Source: Kosakonia sacchari SP1
Lineage (GTDB): Bacteria > Pseudomonadota > Gammaproteobacteria > Enterobacterales > Enterobacteriaceae
Direction: 5' to 3'
NCBI RefSeq assembly: GCF_000300455.3
Contig: NZ_CP007215.2
Coordinates: forward strand, 992,001-1,056,000
Length of the DNA stretch: 64,000 nt
Each line of letters starts with the position of its first letter. Positions within the stretch are counted from its first letter, which is position 1. The position numbers were made by a program, and so were the translations under genes. The notes beneath the pieces are model-generated. The model was given only the letters and a program-made list of their open reading frames with translations, had not been told where the DNA came from and did no database searches. Of the stretch, positions 15,455-27,129 are shown piece by piece.

Positions 15455-16216
15455 TTACGCCACAGGGATCGGGTTGTCCACCATCGCCTGGTTAAAGGCG
15501 TTGACCATCTCATGTTCGTTCGCACCAGGGTTGGCGCGTGCGGGCAACACGCTATCGACAATGGCTTCAATGGTATCGGTGCCCAGCTTGTCGAAGGTTT
15601 GCTGGATAAAATCCGGCAACGGCATCGCACGGGTGTCGCCACTCTTATAGATCAGATCGGTATCCACCCACGGCGGCGAAATTTCGATAACCTTGATGCC
15701 AAAATCCTTCAGCAGGAAGCGCTGGGACAAGGTGTAAGAGTGGATAGCGGCTTTGGTCGCCGAATAGAGCGCGTTACTGACGAGAGGTAAGAACGCCAGA
15801 ATCGAACTGTTATTGATAAGTACCGCGTCCGGCTGCTGTTTCAGGTGCTCAATAAAAGCCGCGCTTACCCGCACCGGGCCTAACAAGTTGGTGTTTAACA
15901 GCGTGGAAGCCATCGCGTCATCCAGTTCACCGGCGGGGTTGTCGAACGGCATAATGCCTGCATTGTTGATAACCACGTTCAGCGCCGGGTAGCGCGACAG
16001 CACCCCACGCGCCGCCGCTTTGATGCTTGCGGCCTGCGTGACGTCCAGCACCACGGAATCCATGCCTGGGTTGGCTTCTGTGACGCTATCCAGCAGCGCT
16101 TTTCGCCGTCCGGAGATGATCACTTTATTGCCCAACTGGTGAAATTTTTCCGCCATCGCACGGCCAATGCCTGACGTGCCGCCGGTAATAAAAATCGTAT
16201 TGCCTGTCAGTTTCAT
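15455..16216 (-). CDS. Short-chain dehydrogenase/reductase (DltE-like)
   Basis: The 253 residues hold the classical SDR signature: nucleotide-binding GGTSGIG (~12-18), NNAG (~85-88), catalytic Ser in NNSSI and YSATKAA (Tyr/Lys ~151-155). It most resembles DltE-type oxidoreductases (PPWVDTDLI after the active site). The substrate is unknown. It lies 29 nt downstream of a second SDR gene on the same strand. Confidence 0.9.
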   Translation of the reverse strand: MKLTGNTIFITGGTSGIGRAMAEKFHQLGNKVIISGRRKALLDSVTEANPGMDSVVLDVTQAASIKAAARGVLSRYPALNVVINNAGIMPFDNPAGELDDAMASTLLNTNLLGPVRVSAAFIEHLKQQPDAVLINNSSILAFLPLVSNALYSATKAAIHSYTLSQRFLLKDFGIKVIEISPPWVDTDLIYKSGDTRAMPLPDFIQQTFDKLGTDTIEAIVDSVLPARANPGANEHEMVNAFNQAMVDNPIPVA

Positions 16217-16245
16217 AAAGAAAGTCCTCTGTTTGAAATGGATGT

Positions 16246-17061
16246 TCAGTGTGTGGTTGCCGGGCGGTAGCGCTCAGCCGGTACATTACTGGAGAGATTG
16301 GGCAGCATGGCCTGTCGACGCTGTTCCATTGCCAGCCAGTCCGCGTCGTTGTGCAGTGAAGGGATAGTGACGAGTTCACCTTGCGCGAAACCAACCAGTG
16401 CGGCGTCGACCAGGTCGTAAGCACTCATCACAATGGATTTATCCAGCTGTTCCAGCGGCAAACCGCCGTTGTCCCAGAATGGTGTTGCCGTTGCCCCCGG
16501 TAACACTGCCTGGATCTGAATGCCTTTATCAGCCAGTTCATGATGCAACGACTGGCTAAACGCCAGCACAAAGGCTTTTGTTCCGCCATAGACCCCGTTC
16601 AGCAGTTCCGGCGCGATGCCGACAATCGAGGATATATTGATAATGGTGCCCGCGCCGCGCGCCACAAAACCGGGAACGACCGCGTATGTAAGGCGGGTCA
16701 GCGCGGTGACGTTGAGGTTAATCATCGCCTCCATCTGATCGACATCGCTGGATAACAGCGGTGTGTGCGTCCCGACGCCGGCATTGTTTACCAGCAGCGT
16801 GATACTGGCATCTTCACGCAGCTTCGCTTCCAGCGCCCGCAGTTGTTGGGCGTCGTTTAAATCGGCGGCGACGGCTTCCACATTGCGGGCGGTATCTGCC
16901 GTGATGTGACTGGCCATCTGGTTCAGGCGGTTATGGTTACGGGCGACGATAATCAGGTCATAGCCCATTCTGGCCAGGCGGTTGGCGTAAATCGCGCCAA
17001 TACCGGTTGATGCGCCGGTAATAACAGCCGTGCCTTTGTGAGGTTGCGTAGCGATGGTCAT
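16246..17061 (-). CDS. Short-chain dehydrogenase/reductase
   Basis: The 271-residue protein has GASTGIG (~16-22), NNAGVG (~92-97), a serine in INISSIVG and YGGTKAF (Tyr/Lys ~158-162). It is a different SDR subgroup from the neighbouring gene. It appears to be the first gene of an operon SDR-SDR-MFS-GlxA. AGGAG lies just before the ATG. Confidence 0.9.
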   Translation of the reverse strand: MTIATQPHKGTAVITGASTGIGAIYANRLARMGYDLIIVARNHNRLNQMASHITADTARNVEAVAADLNDAQQLRALEAKLREDASITLLVNNAGVGTHTPLLSSDVDQMEAMINLNVTALTRLTYAVVPGFVARGAGTIINISSIVGIAPELLNGVYGGTKAFVLAFSQSLHHELADKGIQIQAVLPGATATPFWDNGGLPLEQLDKSIVMSAYDLVDAALVGFAQGELVTIPSLHNDADWLAMEQRRQAMLPNLSSNVPAERYRPATTH

Positions 17062-17275
17062 GCGAGACTCCTTTGGTCAGCAATGGATGCGATGGAAGCA
17101 TCATAAGCAAACCCAGAATGTCTTAAATGACGTTTATAGGCGTGATTTGGGACATCACATAACACTTGTCGTCGTACTGTTTCCACAGCAAACCTGAGGC
17201 GTGTCGCGTGCGCTTTTCAAAGGGCGGGCGGAGAGTTGTCTACGCTTAAAAGAAACAGCATGGTGAGGAGCGCGG

Positions 17276-17599
17276 ATGAGCAAGAAGATTATGCAGGAGT
17301 ACCTGGTGCTGGGCGGCAAGCATCATGGCGAGGTGTGGCGCGGGGTTTACCCGGCCATGGGGTTGAACTTATCAAAGCATGATGAGCGTTACGGGCAATT
17401 TTTCGACCGGGAAGGGCAGCAGAAAATTGAGCTGTCACGCAAGGAGCAATATTTCATCTCTGAGTGGATCTCCCCGCAAGGCCAGACTTTTCTGTTAGCC
17501 ACGGCGGAGGATCTCACGGAATTTGATATTGAAGAGGAGATTGAACGGATTACGCCGCCGCTGCGCCCACTTGATGGCGCGGTAGAGGACTGGATTTAA
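17276..17599 (+). CDS. Conserved hypothetical enterobacterial protein
   Basis: The 107-residue soluble protein starts MSKKIMQEYLVLGGKHHGEVW and has a long acidic C-terminal half (LTEFDIEEEIERI). GTGAGGAG lies upstream of the ATG. It has no signal peptide or membrane span, and I do not know its function. A strong terminator follows 13 nt after the stop, so it seems to be transcribed alone. Confidence 0.75.
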   Translation: MSKKIMQEYLVLGGKHHGEVWRGVYPAMGLNLSKHDERYGQFFDREGQQKIELSRKEQYFISEWISPQGQTFLLATAEDLTEFDIEEEIERITPPLRPLDGAVEDWI

Positions 17600-17612
17600 A
17601 CGCAGGCAAAAC

Positions 17613-17639
17613 AAATCCACGGTGGCCCGTGGATTTTTT
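17613..17639 (+). terminator. Rho-independent terminator
   Basis: AAATCCACG and CGTGGATTT form a 9-bp stem followed by a T run, directly after the 107-aa gene. The following 17640-18126 is AT-rich DNA without a gene and holds the promoter and leader of the porin. Confidence 0.9.
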
Positions 17640-18057
17640 AGAATGGATGTGCTGACTACTGCTCAGAAATTAATATTATTTATTCCAATAGCCTGGTTAT
17701 ATTTTCCAGGTGATTCATAAAGCATGCTATAAATCCTTCGCATAACGTAATGCCTTTATCAATATTATTAAGTGAGCCTTTAAATTTCCTCGTTAATAAT
17801 GAAATGGAAATTTATGGTTATATTATTTTTTTATTAGGAATACAGATTACAGAACAATGTAATATCGATCTGTTTTCGTATTAATTCTGCGAGATAGATC
17901 AAATAGAGGGCAATTCCTGATGGACACAAATATTCGCTCTGCACGACTATTGTTGTCGATGTAGAGCCTCTGCGTCATCTCCAGGGAATAATTGAGATAA
18001 TAATTAGAATTTTGCTTATTAAGCGTCCTCACGCTTCTTCATGGTTTTTATTTGTGA

Positions 18058-19665
<1,608 letters not shown>

Positions 19666-19674
19666 CAGCTCGAA

Positions 19675-19700
19675 GTTGCGGCGCAAAGGTGCGCCGCAAC
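19675..19700. terminator. Strong hairpin between convergent porin and chbG
   Basis: GTTGCGGCGCA and TGCGCCGCAAC form a perfect 11-bp stem with a 4-nt loop. There is no long T run on either side, so termination is likely but not certain. Confidence 0.55.
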
Positions 19701-19707
19701 GCGTGGG

Positions 19708-20466
19708 TTAAATATCCAGAAAGCTCCCCAGCCGGTAGCCGCGCTCGGCAATTGCATATTTCAACGACACCGAGGTCAGTGCTTCCAGTTCCGTTAAGCG
19801 CGGGTAACAGTAGCTGCTCTGGCGCACGGTGTTATCGATAAACGCCGGGTGGCACATGATCTCCAGCGAGCTTTCTCTGCGTACAGTCGAAGCATCCAGC
19901 GCCTGTAAAAAGAGCGCTTCGGAAATCGCTTCGCCGTAAAACTCACTGCTAAAACCCTGGGTTGTGCGCAGGGTATCAGGTAGCGCGAAGTCGGGTGGTA
20001 AAGCGGGACGATCGATGCGCAGCGCCACGTCGCGCTCTGCGGCGAACTCTGCCACGATGGGCAGGATCTGCGGGATCATATGCACATGGTGATGGCTGTC
20101 CAGATGCGTCGGTTCCCGGCCAAACAGGGAAATAAACCGTTGATACTGTGCTTCCAGTTCACCGGCTATCTCTTCCAGCGGCAGCGCATCTTCCTGCGCC
20201 ATTTGCCAGATCCATTTCCCCAATTGGCCGTTACGCGCAAGGCCGGGCATCGGCGTCAGCGGTTTGCCTAACGTTAGCGCAAAGTGCATGCCGACACCGA
20301 GCAAGGGTTCGCGCTGACTCAGCCCGGCGGCATGCTCCACCGCATCGCCGTTGACCAGTGCAGTCGTTGAAGTGACAACACCATGGCGAAAGCTGTCGAT
20401 AATGCCGTAGTTCTGCCCTTTGCTGAGGCCAAAATCATCCGCGTTAACAATCAGTAAGCATTCCAT
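19708..20466 (-). CDS. chbG: Chitooligosaccharide deacetylase
   Basis: The 252-residue protein has the YdjC-family metal and catalytic motifs [10 protein letters not shown] (~8-17) and [12 protein letters not shown] (~121-132). ChbG removes one acetyl group from chitobiose (or its 6-phosphate) and so makes the inducer and substrate usable by ChbR and ChbF. It is the last gene of chbBCARFG, 12 nt after chbF. Confidence 0.95.
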   Translation of the reverse strand: MECLLIVNADDFGLSKGQNYGIIDSFRHGVVTSTTALVNGDAVEHAAGLSQREPLLGVGMHFALTLGKPLTPMPGLARNGQLGKWIWQMAQEDALPLEEIAGELEAQYQRFISLFGREPTHLDSHHHVHMIPQILPIVAEFAAERDVALRIDRPALPPDFALPDTLRTTQGFSSEFYGEAISEALFLQALDASTVRRESSLEIMCHPAFIDNTVRQSSYCYPRLTELEALTSVSLKYAIAERGYRLGSFLDI

Positions 20467-20478
20467 AGCCCGTCCCGG

Positions 20479-21834
20479 TTAGTGATGTTCAGCTTTCAGT
20501 TGCGCAAGGGTAGTGGCAAAGTTTGGCAGCCACTTTTCGTGAGCGAGCAGCATTTCACGCGCCAGAATTTCCGCGTCGCGATCGGAGTGGATCAGCGGGC
20601 TAAGGTTCAGCGCCAGCAAGACATCGTTCAGTTCGCCGCTGAGTGCCGCTTTGCTGGCTGCCACTTCAAAGCCTTTAATGGTGTAGATAAGCCCCAACAC
20701 TTTCTCATCAAAGTGGGTGACGCGCGGGTGCGGTGTCGCGCCGTTGCGCCCCAGCGTACAGGTCATCTCAACCGCCCAGTCCGCCGGGATATTATCGATA
20801 TGTCCGTGATGCGGAATATTTACATAGTGCTCGGTTTGCTTATCGTTATAGATAGCGTTAATAACTTCGCAGGCCGCATCGGAATAGTAGGCACCGCCGC
20901 GCTGCTCAAGCTCTTTCGGTTTCACCTTCAGTTCTGGATCTTTGTACAGCTCAAACAGCTGTTTTTCGACTTTCTGTACCACCTGCGCCCGCGCGCCGCC
21001 TTTGTAGTACTCGCCCATTTCAATTGCCAGCATCTCTTTTTGCTTAACGTAATAGAGCAGATAAGAGCAGGGCAGCAGATTGAGCGAGCGGATCAACCCT
21101 TCGCTAAAGGGCAGGTCGAAAATGTTTTTCACCGAGGAGGCTTTCAACCTGCCGGAGGCCACGCCATCGAGCAACTCCGCAAAACGCGACTCACCATTAA
21201 CCAGCACATCTTTAATAAATACCATGTGGTTAAGGCCAAACAGATCCATGGCAACATCATCGCTGCTGCTAAGGTTCAGCACGTCATGAATAAACATCTT
21301 CATGCCGACAGGAATATTGCACACGCCGATAAACTTTTTAAAACCGGTGTGGCGATACACTGCTTCTGTCACCATTCCCGCCGGGTTGGTGAAATTAATC
21401 ACCCATGCATCCGGGCAGATTTCCTCGACATCTTTGATGATGTCGAAGATAACCGGAATGGTGCGCAAGCCTTTAAACAGCCCGCCTGCACCGTTGGTTT
21501 CCTGGCCCAGATAACCGTGACTCAGCGGAATGCGCTCATCCAGTTCGCGGGCTTTCAACTGGCCCACGCGCAACTGTGTGGTGACAAAGTTTGCTTCGTG
21601 CAGCGCTTCGCGACGATCCAGCGTCTTGAAGAGTTTTAGCGGGATACCGGCTTTATCAATCATGCGCTGGCAAAGATCGAAAATAATATCCAGCTTCTCT
21701 TTTCCGTCCTCAACATCGACCAGCCATAATTCGGTGACCGGCAGTTCGTGATAGCGCTTAATAAACCCTTCCAGTAATTCCGGGGTGTAGCTGCTACCGC
21801 CGCCAATGGTGACGACTTTTAATTTCTGCTTCAT
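20479..21834 (-). CDS. chbF: 6-phospho-beta-glucosidase, GH4 family
   Basis: The ATG at 21834 with GGGAGA upstream gives 451 residues, the family's usual length (E. coli 450). The NAD-binding start is VVTIGGGSSYTPELLEG. The GH4 metal/active-site segments NFTNPAGM and GVCNIPVGM (Cys) follow. ChbF hydrolyses diacetylchitobiose-6-phosphate and cellobiose-6-phosphate in the cytoplasm with NAD and a divalent metal. The gene sits between chbR and chbG. Confidence 0.96.
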   Translation of the reverse strand: MKQKLKVVTIGGGSSYTPELLEGFIKRYHELPVTELWLVDVEDGKEKLDIIFDLCQRMIDKAGIPLKLFKTLDRREALHEANFVTTQLRVGQLKARELDERIPLSHGYLGQETNGAGGLFKGLRTIPVIFDIIKDVEEICPDAWVINFTNPAGMVTEAVYRHTGFKKFIGVCNIPVGMKMFIHDVLNLSSSDDVAMDLFGLNHMVFIKDVLVNGESRFAELLDGVASGRLKASSVKNIFDLPFSEGLIRSLNLLPCSYLLYYVKQKEMLAIEMGEYYKGGARAQVVQKVEKQLFELYKDPELKVKPKELEQRGGAYYSDAACEVINAIYNDKQTEHYVNIPHHGHIDNIPADWAVEMTCTLGRNGATPHPRVTHFDEKVLGLIYTIKGFEVAASKAALSGELNDVLLALNLSPLIHSDRDAEILAREMLLAHEKWLPNFATTLAQLKAEHH

Positions 21835-21888
21835 GATTTCTCCCTTCGTGTCAGACACGGTGGTGTAAAACGTTCAGCCCGCTCGCCG

Positions 21889-22728
21889 TTACTGGTTGAT
21901 TTCCGTTAACCTTTTTCGGTAACTATTGGGGGTGAATGAGGTCATTTTCTTGAATGTTTTAATAAACAGGCTTGGGCTGCTGTAACCCGATTCATAAGCG
22001 ATATCGGTGACCGAATAGTTGGTCATTTCCAGTTGCTTCTTGGCGAAATCAATGCGGATTTCATTAATGATCTGCATTGGCGTTTTGCGGTAGTAGCGCC
22101 GCGTGGCGCGGGTCAGATACTCCTGCGATTTCGCCGCCAGTTGCACCATATTTTCCATCGCGTTTTCGCCAAACTGCGTCTTATCGTGCATTGACTCAAT
22201 GGTGGTTTTTAACCACTGCGGTGTGTCATCCACCACCTGCTCTTCGCGGTAGTGGCGCAGGCGGTTAATGACATAAAAGGTTACCGCTTCGATAAACTCG
22301 TCCAGCCCGGTTTCGCGGAAATTGAGTGAGGCGATAACGGTTTCCACGTAGCTCAGAAAAGCGCTGCTGGCGCGGTAGGCCTGCGAGGCGACAAAACAAA
22401 ATGGCAGCAGGGCGAGATAATGCTGTTCAAAAAAGCGTTTACTGATCCCCACATTGAGGATCCGCGTCGCGCCAAATTCATAAAAACTTTGGTGGTGCGA
22501 ACCCAGCGGGATAAAAACGAAATCACCGCGCTCAAGCAGCACGCGCTTACCGTTAATCTCCTGGTAATAGCGGCCGGTTAATACCAGCGTGAACTCGTAG
22601 TAGTCGTGCTGATGCAGCCCGCTGGCGCTCTCCGTCTTGTTGTAGATAAACACATGGAAATTTTTACCGTTAAACAACTGCTGTTCATGAACGGTTTTGA
22701 TCCCCAGCGTGTTGATCGAAGGCTGCAT
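21889..22728 (-). CDS. chbR: AraC-family regulator of the chb operon
   Basis: The 279-residue protein has a cupin-like sensor ([21 protein letters not shown], in two parts, ~37-57) and an AraC DNA-binding domain (~175-275, with [23 protein letters not shown]). In E. coli ChbR represses the operon without sugar and, with CRP, activates it with acetylated-chitobiose signals after NagC release. Its place between chbA and chbF is the same as in E. coli. Confidence 0.95.
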   Translation of the reverse strand: MQPSINTLGIKTVHEQQLFNGKNFHVFIYNKTESASGLHQHDYYEFTLVLTGRYYQEINGKRVLLERGDFVFIPLGSHHQSFYEFGATRILNVGISKRFFEQHYLALLPFCFVASQAYRASSAFLSYVETVIASLNFRETGLDEFIEAVTFYVINRLRHYREEQVVDDTPQWLKTTIESMHDKTQFGENAMENMVQLAAKSQEYLTRATRRYYRKTPMQIINEIRIDFAKKQLEMTNYSVTDIAYESGYSSPSLFIKTFKKMTSFTPNSYRKRLTEINQ

Positions 22729-22741
22729 CTTTAACTCCTTG

Positions 22742-23089
22742 TTATTTCAATTTTTCGTGAAGCTCAATAAGTTCCGTTATCAGCTCGCGCGCCAGCATGG
22801 ACGTCATCAGATGATCCTGCGCATGCACCAGCACCAGGCTCACTTTCATCCGGCCTTCGCCCTGATCGCCCTCAATCAGTTTAGTCTGCACCAGGTGCGC
22901 CTCGTTGAGCGCCAGCTTTGATTGCTCCATCAGCGCTTTTGCGCCGTCAAAATCACCCTGTTTCGCTTGCTTCAGCGCGGTGTACGCCAGGCTGCGCGCG
23001 TGACCCGCGTTGATGATTAAGCCCATCACCACTTCTTCCAGCTCATCGGCCGGGGTGGTGCTCTCCTGCACGGTGTCGAGATCGAACAT
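22742..23089 (-). CDS. chbA: PTS N,N'-diacetylchitobiose-specific EIIA
   Basis: The 115-residue helical protein has the phosphorylated His in [13 protein letters not shown] (~86-98), the lactose/cellobiose-type EIIA signature. It passes phosphate from HPr to ChbB. Length equals the E. coli protein within one residue. Confidence 0.96.
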   Translation of the reverse strand: MFDLDTVQESTTPADELEEVVMGLIINAGHARSLAYTALKQAKQGDFDGAKALMEQSKLALNEAHLVQTKLIEGDQGEGRMKVSLVLVHAQDHLMTSMLARELITELIELHEKLK

Positions 23090-23137
23090 ATGTGCTCCTC
23101 GCGTGGTTTCCGGCGGGACAAGACCCGCCGGGTTCGG

Positions 23138-24496
23138 TCAGAATTTCAGTGCATTAGCGATATCTTCTTCGCTCTCTTCCTGCTCAATGGCGTTCTGCGC
23201 TTTGTTGGCAACCATCACGAACGGCAGGTAAACCAGCGTGGCAATACCTAAGTTGAACAGCGCGAGCAACAGCGCGGCGATGCTGCCGTTGGTGTTAAAG
23301 AAGGCGCCCAGTCCGGTTGGCATTGTCCACGGTGCAATGTTGGTGATCGGTGGAATAAAGCCGGTGTAGTAGGCCAGCAGCGTAATAGCGGCAAGTATCG
23401 GCTGCACCAGAATGAAGGGGATAAACATCACCGGGTTCATGATGATCGGCAGGCCGAACAAAATCGGTTCGTTAATCTGGAACAGACCGGAAGGCAGACC
23501 CAGCTTCGCCACCTGGCGGTAATCCGCACGGCGTGAAGCGAGGAAGATGGCGATAATCAGCCCCAACGTTGCGCCGCTGCCGCCCAGGAAGATATAGGAG
23601 TCGAGCATCGGTTTCGCCCAGACATGGAACGTTTTACCCGCTGCCAGCGCCGCTTCAACCGAACCATATTGTTGATAGACAGAAATATTTTCCAGCGCCC
23701 ATGGCGTCATGATGCCGCTGTCCAGCGCGGTCAGCGCCAGCGAACCATGGATGCCGAAAAACCACAGCAGCGGCACAAACAGCACATATGCCCAGCCGAC
23801 CACACTGCCCAGCGACGCCAGCGGCGTGGAGATGGTGTCCATGATAATTTGATGGAAATTGGTGCCGTAGTGATTCAACGCCCAGGCGATAATCCCCATA
23901 ATCGACAGAATAATAAAACCGGGGATCAGCGCGGAGAACGAACGCGCCACCGAAGCCGGCACGCTGTCTGGCAGGGTAATCACCCAGTTGCGGCGTACAA
24001 TAAAGGTGAACATTTCCGCCACCGCCAGGCCAATAATAATCCCGGAAATAATATTCGCGCCGCCTAACCAGTTTGCGCCAACGGCGTAAGATTCACCGAC
24101 GCTATACGGGGTGACGGTCATAAAAGCGGCTATTGATAACAACCCGGCGGCCAGCGCATCCACTTTGCGCTCTTCAGCAAGCGACATGCCGATAAAAAAA
24201 GGTGCCATCAGCGACATAATGCCCAGCGTACCGTTATACACATTGCCGCCGATGCCTTTAAAACTGTTCAGCGTTTCAATGGTCGAGGCATCCAGCCGAA
24301 TGCCCAACGAATAAAAGAACGATCCTTCGCCAAAACTCAGGAACACGTTATTAATTAAGACAAACATCGCCCCGGCGAGGGTCAATGGCATTAAGCGGAT
24401 AAAGCCGTTTTTAATGGCGTTAACATGTGGCTGTTTGCCGATTTTTACCGCAAAAGGCACCAGTATCTTTTCAAGTGAAGCAATGGCATTACTCAT
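23138..24496 (-). CDS. chbC: PTS N,N'-diacetylchitobiose-specific EIIC
   Basis: The 452-residue inner-membrane permease has about ten hydrophobic segments. It carries the cellobiose-type EIIC motifs ([19 protein letters not shown], ~340-358). It carries the sugar across the membrane during phosphorylation. It lies between chbB and chbA, with 80 and 48 nt gaps. Confidence 0.96.
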   Translation of the reverse strand: MSNAIASLEKILVPFAVKIGKQPHVNAIKNGFIRLMPLTLAGAMFVLINNVFLSFGEGSFFYSLGIRLDASTIETLNSFKGIGGNVYNGTLGIMSLMAPFFIGMSLAEERKVDALAAGLLSIAAFMTVTPYSVGESYAVGANWLGGANIISGIIIGLAVAEMFTFIVRRNWVITLPDSVPASVARSFSALIPGFIILSIMGIIAWALNHYGTNFHQIIMDTISTPLASLGSVVGWAYVLFVPLLWFFGIHGSLALTALDSGIMTPWALENISVYQQYGSVEAALAAGKTFHVWAKPMLDSYIFLGGSGATLGLIIAIFLASRRADYRQVAKLGLPSGLFQINEPILFGLPIIMNPVMFIPFILVQPILAAITLLAYYTGFIPPITNIAPWTMPTGLGAFFNTNGSIAALLLALFNLGIATLVYLPFVMVANKAQNAIEQEESEEDIANALKF

Positions 24497-24576
24497 AGAA
24501 AAATACCCTTAAATACCGCAATGCAACATTGCGGTGAATGTGTGGGATCACTGTGTGATAAGCGAACGCAAAACGT

Positions 24577-24897
24577 TTAATTGGCGGCGGCTTTTTTTAT
24601 TGCCGCCACGGCGGCCTTCAGAACACCTAAACCATCGACTTTGCCGTACAGCGAGGCGTCAATCACTTCGACAGGCTTATTGGGAAGCAGACGCTGGATA
24701 TCCGGTAACATCCAGGCGATTTGTGGACCTAATAAAACAACATCGGCCTGCGGGCCTTTTTCACTGGCGAGCGTCTCGGGAAATGCTTCAATAATGACCG
24801 GGACTTCATATTTTTCCGCCTGGGTGCGCATCTTCGACACCAGCAATGACGTCGACATGCCCGCAGAACAAAACAGGTAAATATGTTTCTTTTCCAT
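24577..24897 (-). CDS. chbB: PTS N,N'-diacetylchitobiose-specific EIIB
   Basis: Starting at the ATG at 24897, the protein has 106 residues, the E. coli length. The active-site Cys is in [13 protein letters not shown] (Cys10). It accepts phosphate from ChbA and gives it to the sugar. It is the first gene of chbBCARFG. Confidence 0.96.
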   Translation of the reverse strand: MEKKHIYLFCSAGMSTSLLVSKMRTQAEKYEVPVIIEAFPETLASEKGPQADVVLLGPQIAWMLPDIQRLLPNKPVEVIDASLYGKVDGLGVLKAAVAAIKKAAAN

Positions 24898-25226
24898 AAA
24901 AACGACCCTCATTGTCCGATGATCCGCCAGCCAGACTCGTTTATCTCTCTTCTTGTTGGCGGTGCGCCTAACCTAAATGACTTTTTTCTTGGGTTGAAGC
25001 AAGTATACGGGAGGGTTATCGGTGCGGGTATTTCATAAGGTTCCAAAATTGTCTCTGGTTGACCTGGTGCTTTGCGGGCCTTCACATTTTGGGTAATTTA
25101 TCGTTAAAGAGGTGGGGCAGGCGGGAATAAGTACGGCTCAATTATTTCTGGATGGCACTGCGTAGCTGCGCAAAAAGAGGCTGCGAGGCGCCGCCATTAC
25201 GCTGCGGGTAATGGCGGCAACAGCAA
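24898..25226. other. Intergenic region with the chb promoter
   Basis: About 330 bp between chbB and the convergent-side PfpI-like gene. It must hold the chb promoter and its NagC/ChbR/CRP sites. I see only a CRP-like half-site (TGTGAA on the minus strand near 25082-25087). Near 25190-25215 a hairpin (GCCGCCATTAC/GTAATGGCGGC) lies just after the PfpI-like stop and may end that gene. Confidence 0.5.
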
Positions 25227-25904
25227 TTAACTCAGCATGGCGACTAACGCTTTCGCCACGGCTTCGGAACTGGCCGGGTTTTGCCCGGTGATCAGTTTCC
25301 CGTCTTCGACGACGAACGGCGCCCAGTTCGGCCCTTTGTCATATTTCGCGCCAAGCGCTATTAATTCGTCCTCCACCAGAAACGGCACCACATTGGTCAG
25401 CTCAACATCCGCTTCTTCGCCGTTGGTAAAGCCGGTTACTTTGCGGTCTTTTACCAGCGGATTGCCGGATGCGGTTTTCACATGACGCAACACGCCCGGC
25501 GCGTGACAGACGAAACTCACCGGTTTACCGGCACGTTCGAACGCTTCAATCAGCGCAATCGAGGTGTCGGATTCGGCCAAATCCCACAGCGGGCCGTGGC
25601 CACCGGGGTAAAAGACAGCGTCAAAATCCCCGGCGCGTAGGCTATCGAGTTTAACGGTGTTAGCCAGCGCCTGCTGGGCTGCCGGATCGGCTTTAAAACG
25701 GTGGGTCAGTTCGGTCTGAAAATCCGGCAGATCGCTTTTTGGATCGAGCGGCGGCTGGCCACCGGCGGGTGAGGCGAGCACAACCTCGGCGCCTGCGTCT
25801 TTGAATACGTAATAAGGGGCGGCGAACTCTTCAAGCCAGAAACCGGTTTTTTTACCGGTATTGCCCAGTTCGCTGTGGGATGTCAGTACCATTGCTATTT
25901 TCAT
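25227..25904 (-). CDS. Type 1 glutamine amidotransferase-like (DJ-1/PfpI, Hsp31-like) protein
   Basis: With the ATG at 25904 behind GGAGG the protein has 225 residues. Visible motifs are KKTGFWLEEFAAPYYVF, YPGGHGPLWDL and the nucleophile elbow VCHAPG (Cys ~132). This build belongs to the class I glutamine amidotransferase-like group near HchA/YDR533C, linked to glyoxalase or chaperone/deglycase activity. The exact reaction is not clear from sequence. Confidence 0.88.
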   Translation of the reverse strand: MKIAMVLTSHSELGNTGKKTGFWLEEFAAPYYVFKDAGAEVVLASPAGGQPPLDPKSDLPDFQTELTHRFKADPAAQQALANTVKLDSLRAGDFDAVFYPGGHGPLWDLAESDTSIALIEAFERAGKPVSFVCHAPGVLRHVKTASGNPLVKDRKVTGFTNGEEADVELTNVVPFLVEDELIALGAKYDKGPNWAPFVVEDGKLITGQNPASSEAVAKALVAMLS

Positions 25905-26283
25905 GTTACCTCCGTCGTAATGCGTTATCAGCGGCATTGCCGTTGCTATACTGAATGAAAACGTCGTTCAGTAAGCATAGCGATGAATATCGGGTTTACC
26001 GGGATTGTCGGAAAACTCCGGGGATAAGCGTTACAGCATTCACACTTTATTACATGGCGCTACATCAATAATCACTTCCTTTAATAATTAGCGCCAGCGC
26101 TGGCGAATATTTAACCGTGCATTGCTGCCATTTTTTATTTATTCCAAGAAATGTCTAATCCTGTAAATAAAGCCAGTCTGACAAACTTGTTATAAAACTG
26201 TCAGCCGCTGGTCAGCATGCGCTGAGTAATATTGCTTACGTTGAAACATGATTATTAAAACCTCTTTTATGCGGAGCCTTATT

Positions 26284-26541
26284 ATGAAAACCCTTATTAA
26301 TACCGTGCTTGCTGCAACACTGTTTAGTGCAATCTCTTTCGGCGCGTTTGCCGCGCAGCCTGTCACCGACGATAGCGGTCTGGTGCCGATGGGCACCATT
26401 TCAATTGCCAAAGCCGATACGGTCGCAGATCTCGAAGCGCAAGTTCAGCAGGCCGCTGAAAAAGACAACGCGAAATACTATAAAATCATCTCCGCCGGTG
26501 GCGATGAGTATATTTATGGCAATGCGATTTTGTACAAATAA
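26284..26541 (+). CDS. DUF1471 (YdgH/BhsA/McbA-like) periplasmic protein
   Basis: The 85-residue protein has a clear signal peptide (cleavage at AFA-AQ, ~24) and a single BhsA/McbA domain: GTISIAKADTVADLEAQVQQAA and YYKIISAGGDEYIYGNAILYK. Members of this enterobacterial family respond to acid, peroxide, chlorine or metals and affect biofilm or outer-membrane traits. GGAG lies before the ATG at 26284. The upstream 25905-26283 contains AT-rich DNA with its promoter and no further gene. Confidence 0.92.
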   Translation: MKTLINTVLAATLFSAISFGAFAAQPVTDDSGLVPMGTISIAKADTVADLEAQVQQAAEKDNAKYYKIISAGGDEYIYGNAILYK

Positions 26542-26550
26542 TAGCGTGCA

Positions 26551-26590
26551 ATTAACCCCGGCCTTTCATTCGCTAACGGCCGGGGTTAAT
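26551..26590. terminator. Hairpin after the DUF1471 gene
   Basis: ATTAACCCCGGCC and GGCCGGGGTTAAT form a perfect 13-bp stem around a 14-nt loop, 10 nt after the stop codon. T residues after it are few. Confidence 0.65.
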
Positions 26591-26603
26591 GATTCAGACA
26601 TGG

Positions 26604-26632
26604 AAAAAGGCGCCGCGCAGGGCGCCTTTTTT
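26604..26632. terminator. Bidirectional Rho-independent terminator
   Basis: AAAAAGGCGCC and GGCGCCTTTTTT flank a 5-nt loop and act for both the DUF1471 gene (+) and the DoxX gene (-), which ends 5 nt later. Confidence 0.9.
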
Positions 26633-26636
26633 CTGG

Positions 26637-27020
26637 CTATGATTTTCGTTGTTCTCGCGCCAGCAGGTAGAAACAGAGCAGGCCAGCGCAAATACTCATG
26701 TTTTTGGTGAATTGAATCACTTGCCCGGCTTGCTGGGGGCCACTTACCGCCCAGAACTGATGGAACATAATACTGGTGAGGAAAATATAGAGGATCCACA
26801 ATAGCGATATTTCTTTTACCCGATAACCAATAATAAATGCCATGCTGCCACCCAGCTCAATGGCAATGGCAAAAATGATCATCAGTTTGCCAATTAACAT
26901 ATCGCCAAACGGCGTTTTTAATACGTTATCGGTAAAGTTAATTATTTTCCCGCTGCCGCTATATAAAAATAGCGGGGTAATTAAGATACGGGCAATGATA
27001 ATAATCGTGTGATTGTTCAT
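26637..27020 (-). CDS. DoxX-family membrane protein
   Basis: From the ATG at 27020 the protein has 127 residues and four hydrophobic segments. It has the DoxX start (ARILITPLFLYSGSGKIINF) and the conserved helix FAIAIELGGSMAFIIGY. DoxX-like proteins such as YqjF are linked to thiol stress or respiratory membranes; the function here is open. It is 109 nt downstream of the sensor kinase gene on the same strand. Confidence 0.88.
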   Translation of the reverse strand: MNNHTIIIIARILITPLFLYSGSGKIINFTDNVLKTPFGDMLIGKLMIIFAIAIELGGSMAFIIGYRVKEISLLWILYIFLTSIMFHQFWAVSGPQQAGQVIQFTKNMSICAGLLCFYLLAREQRKS

Positions 27021-27129
27021 GCGTGATTCCTTGAATAAAAAATCAATGAGTGAGCATGAACAGTATATTGGAGACGCCCTGACGGGCGAATGACGCCACT
27101 CTGTCAAAGCTGTCAGGGAATGGCTGGCG

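Noticed and set aside
20482-21639. 385-codon plus-strand open frame
   Set aside because: Antisense to chbF, which is a full-length GH4 enzyme.
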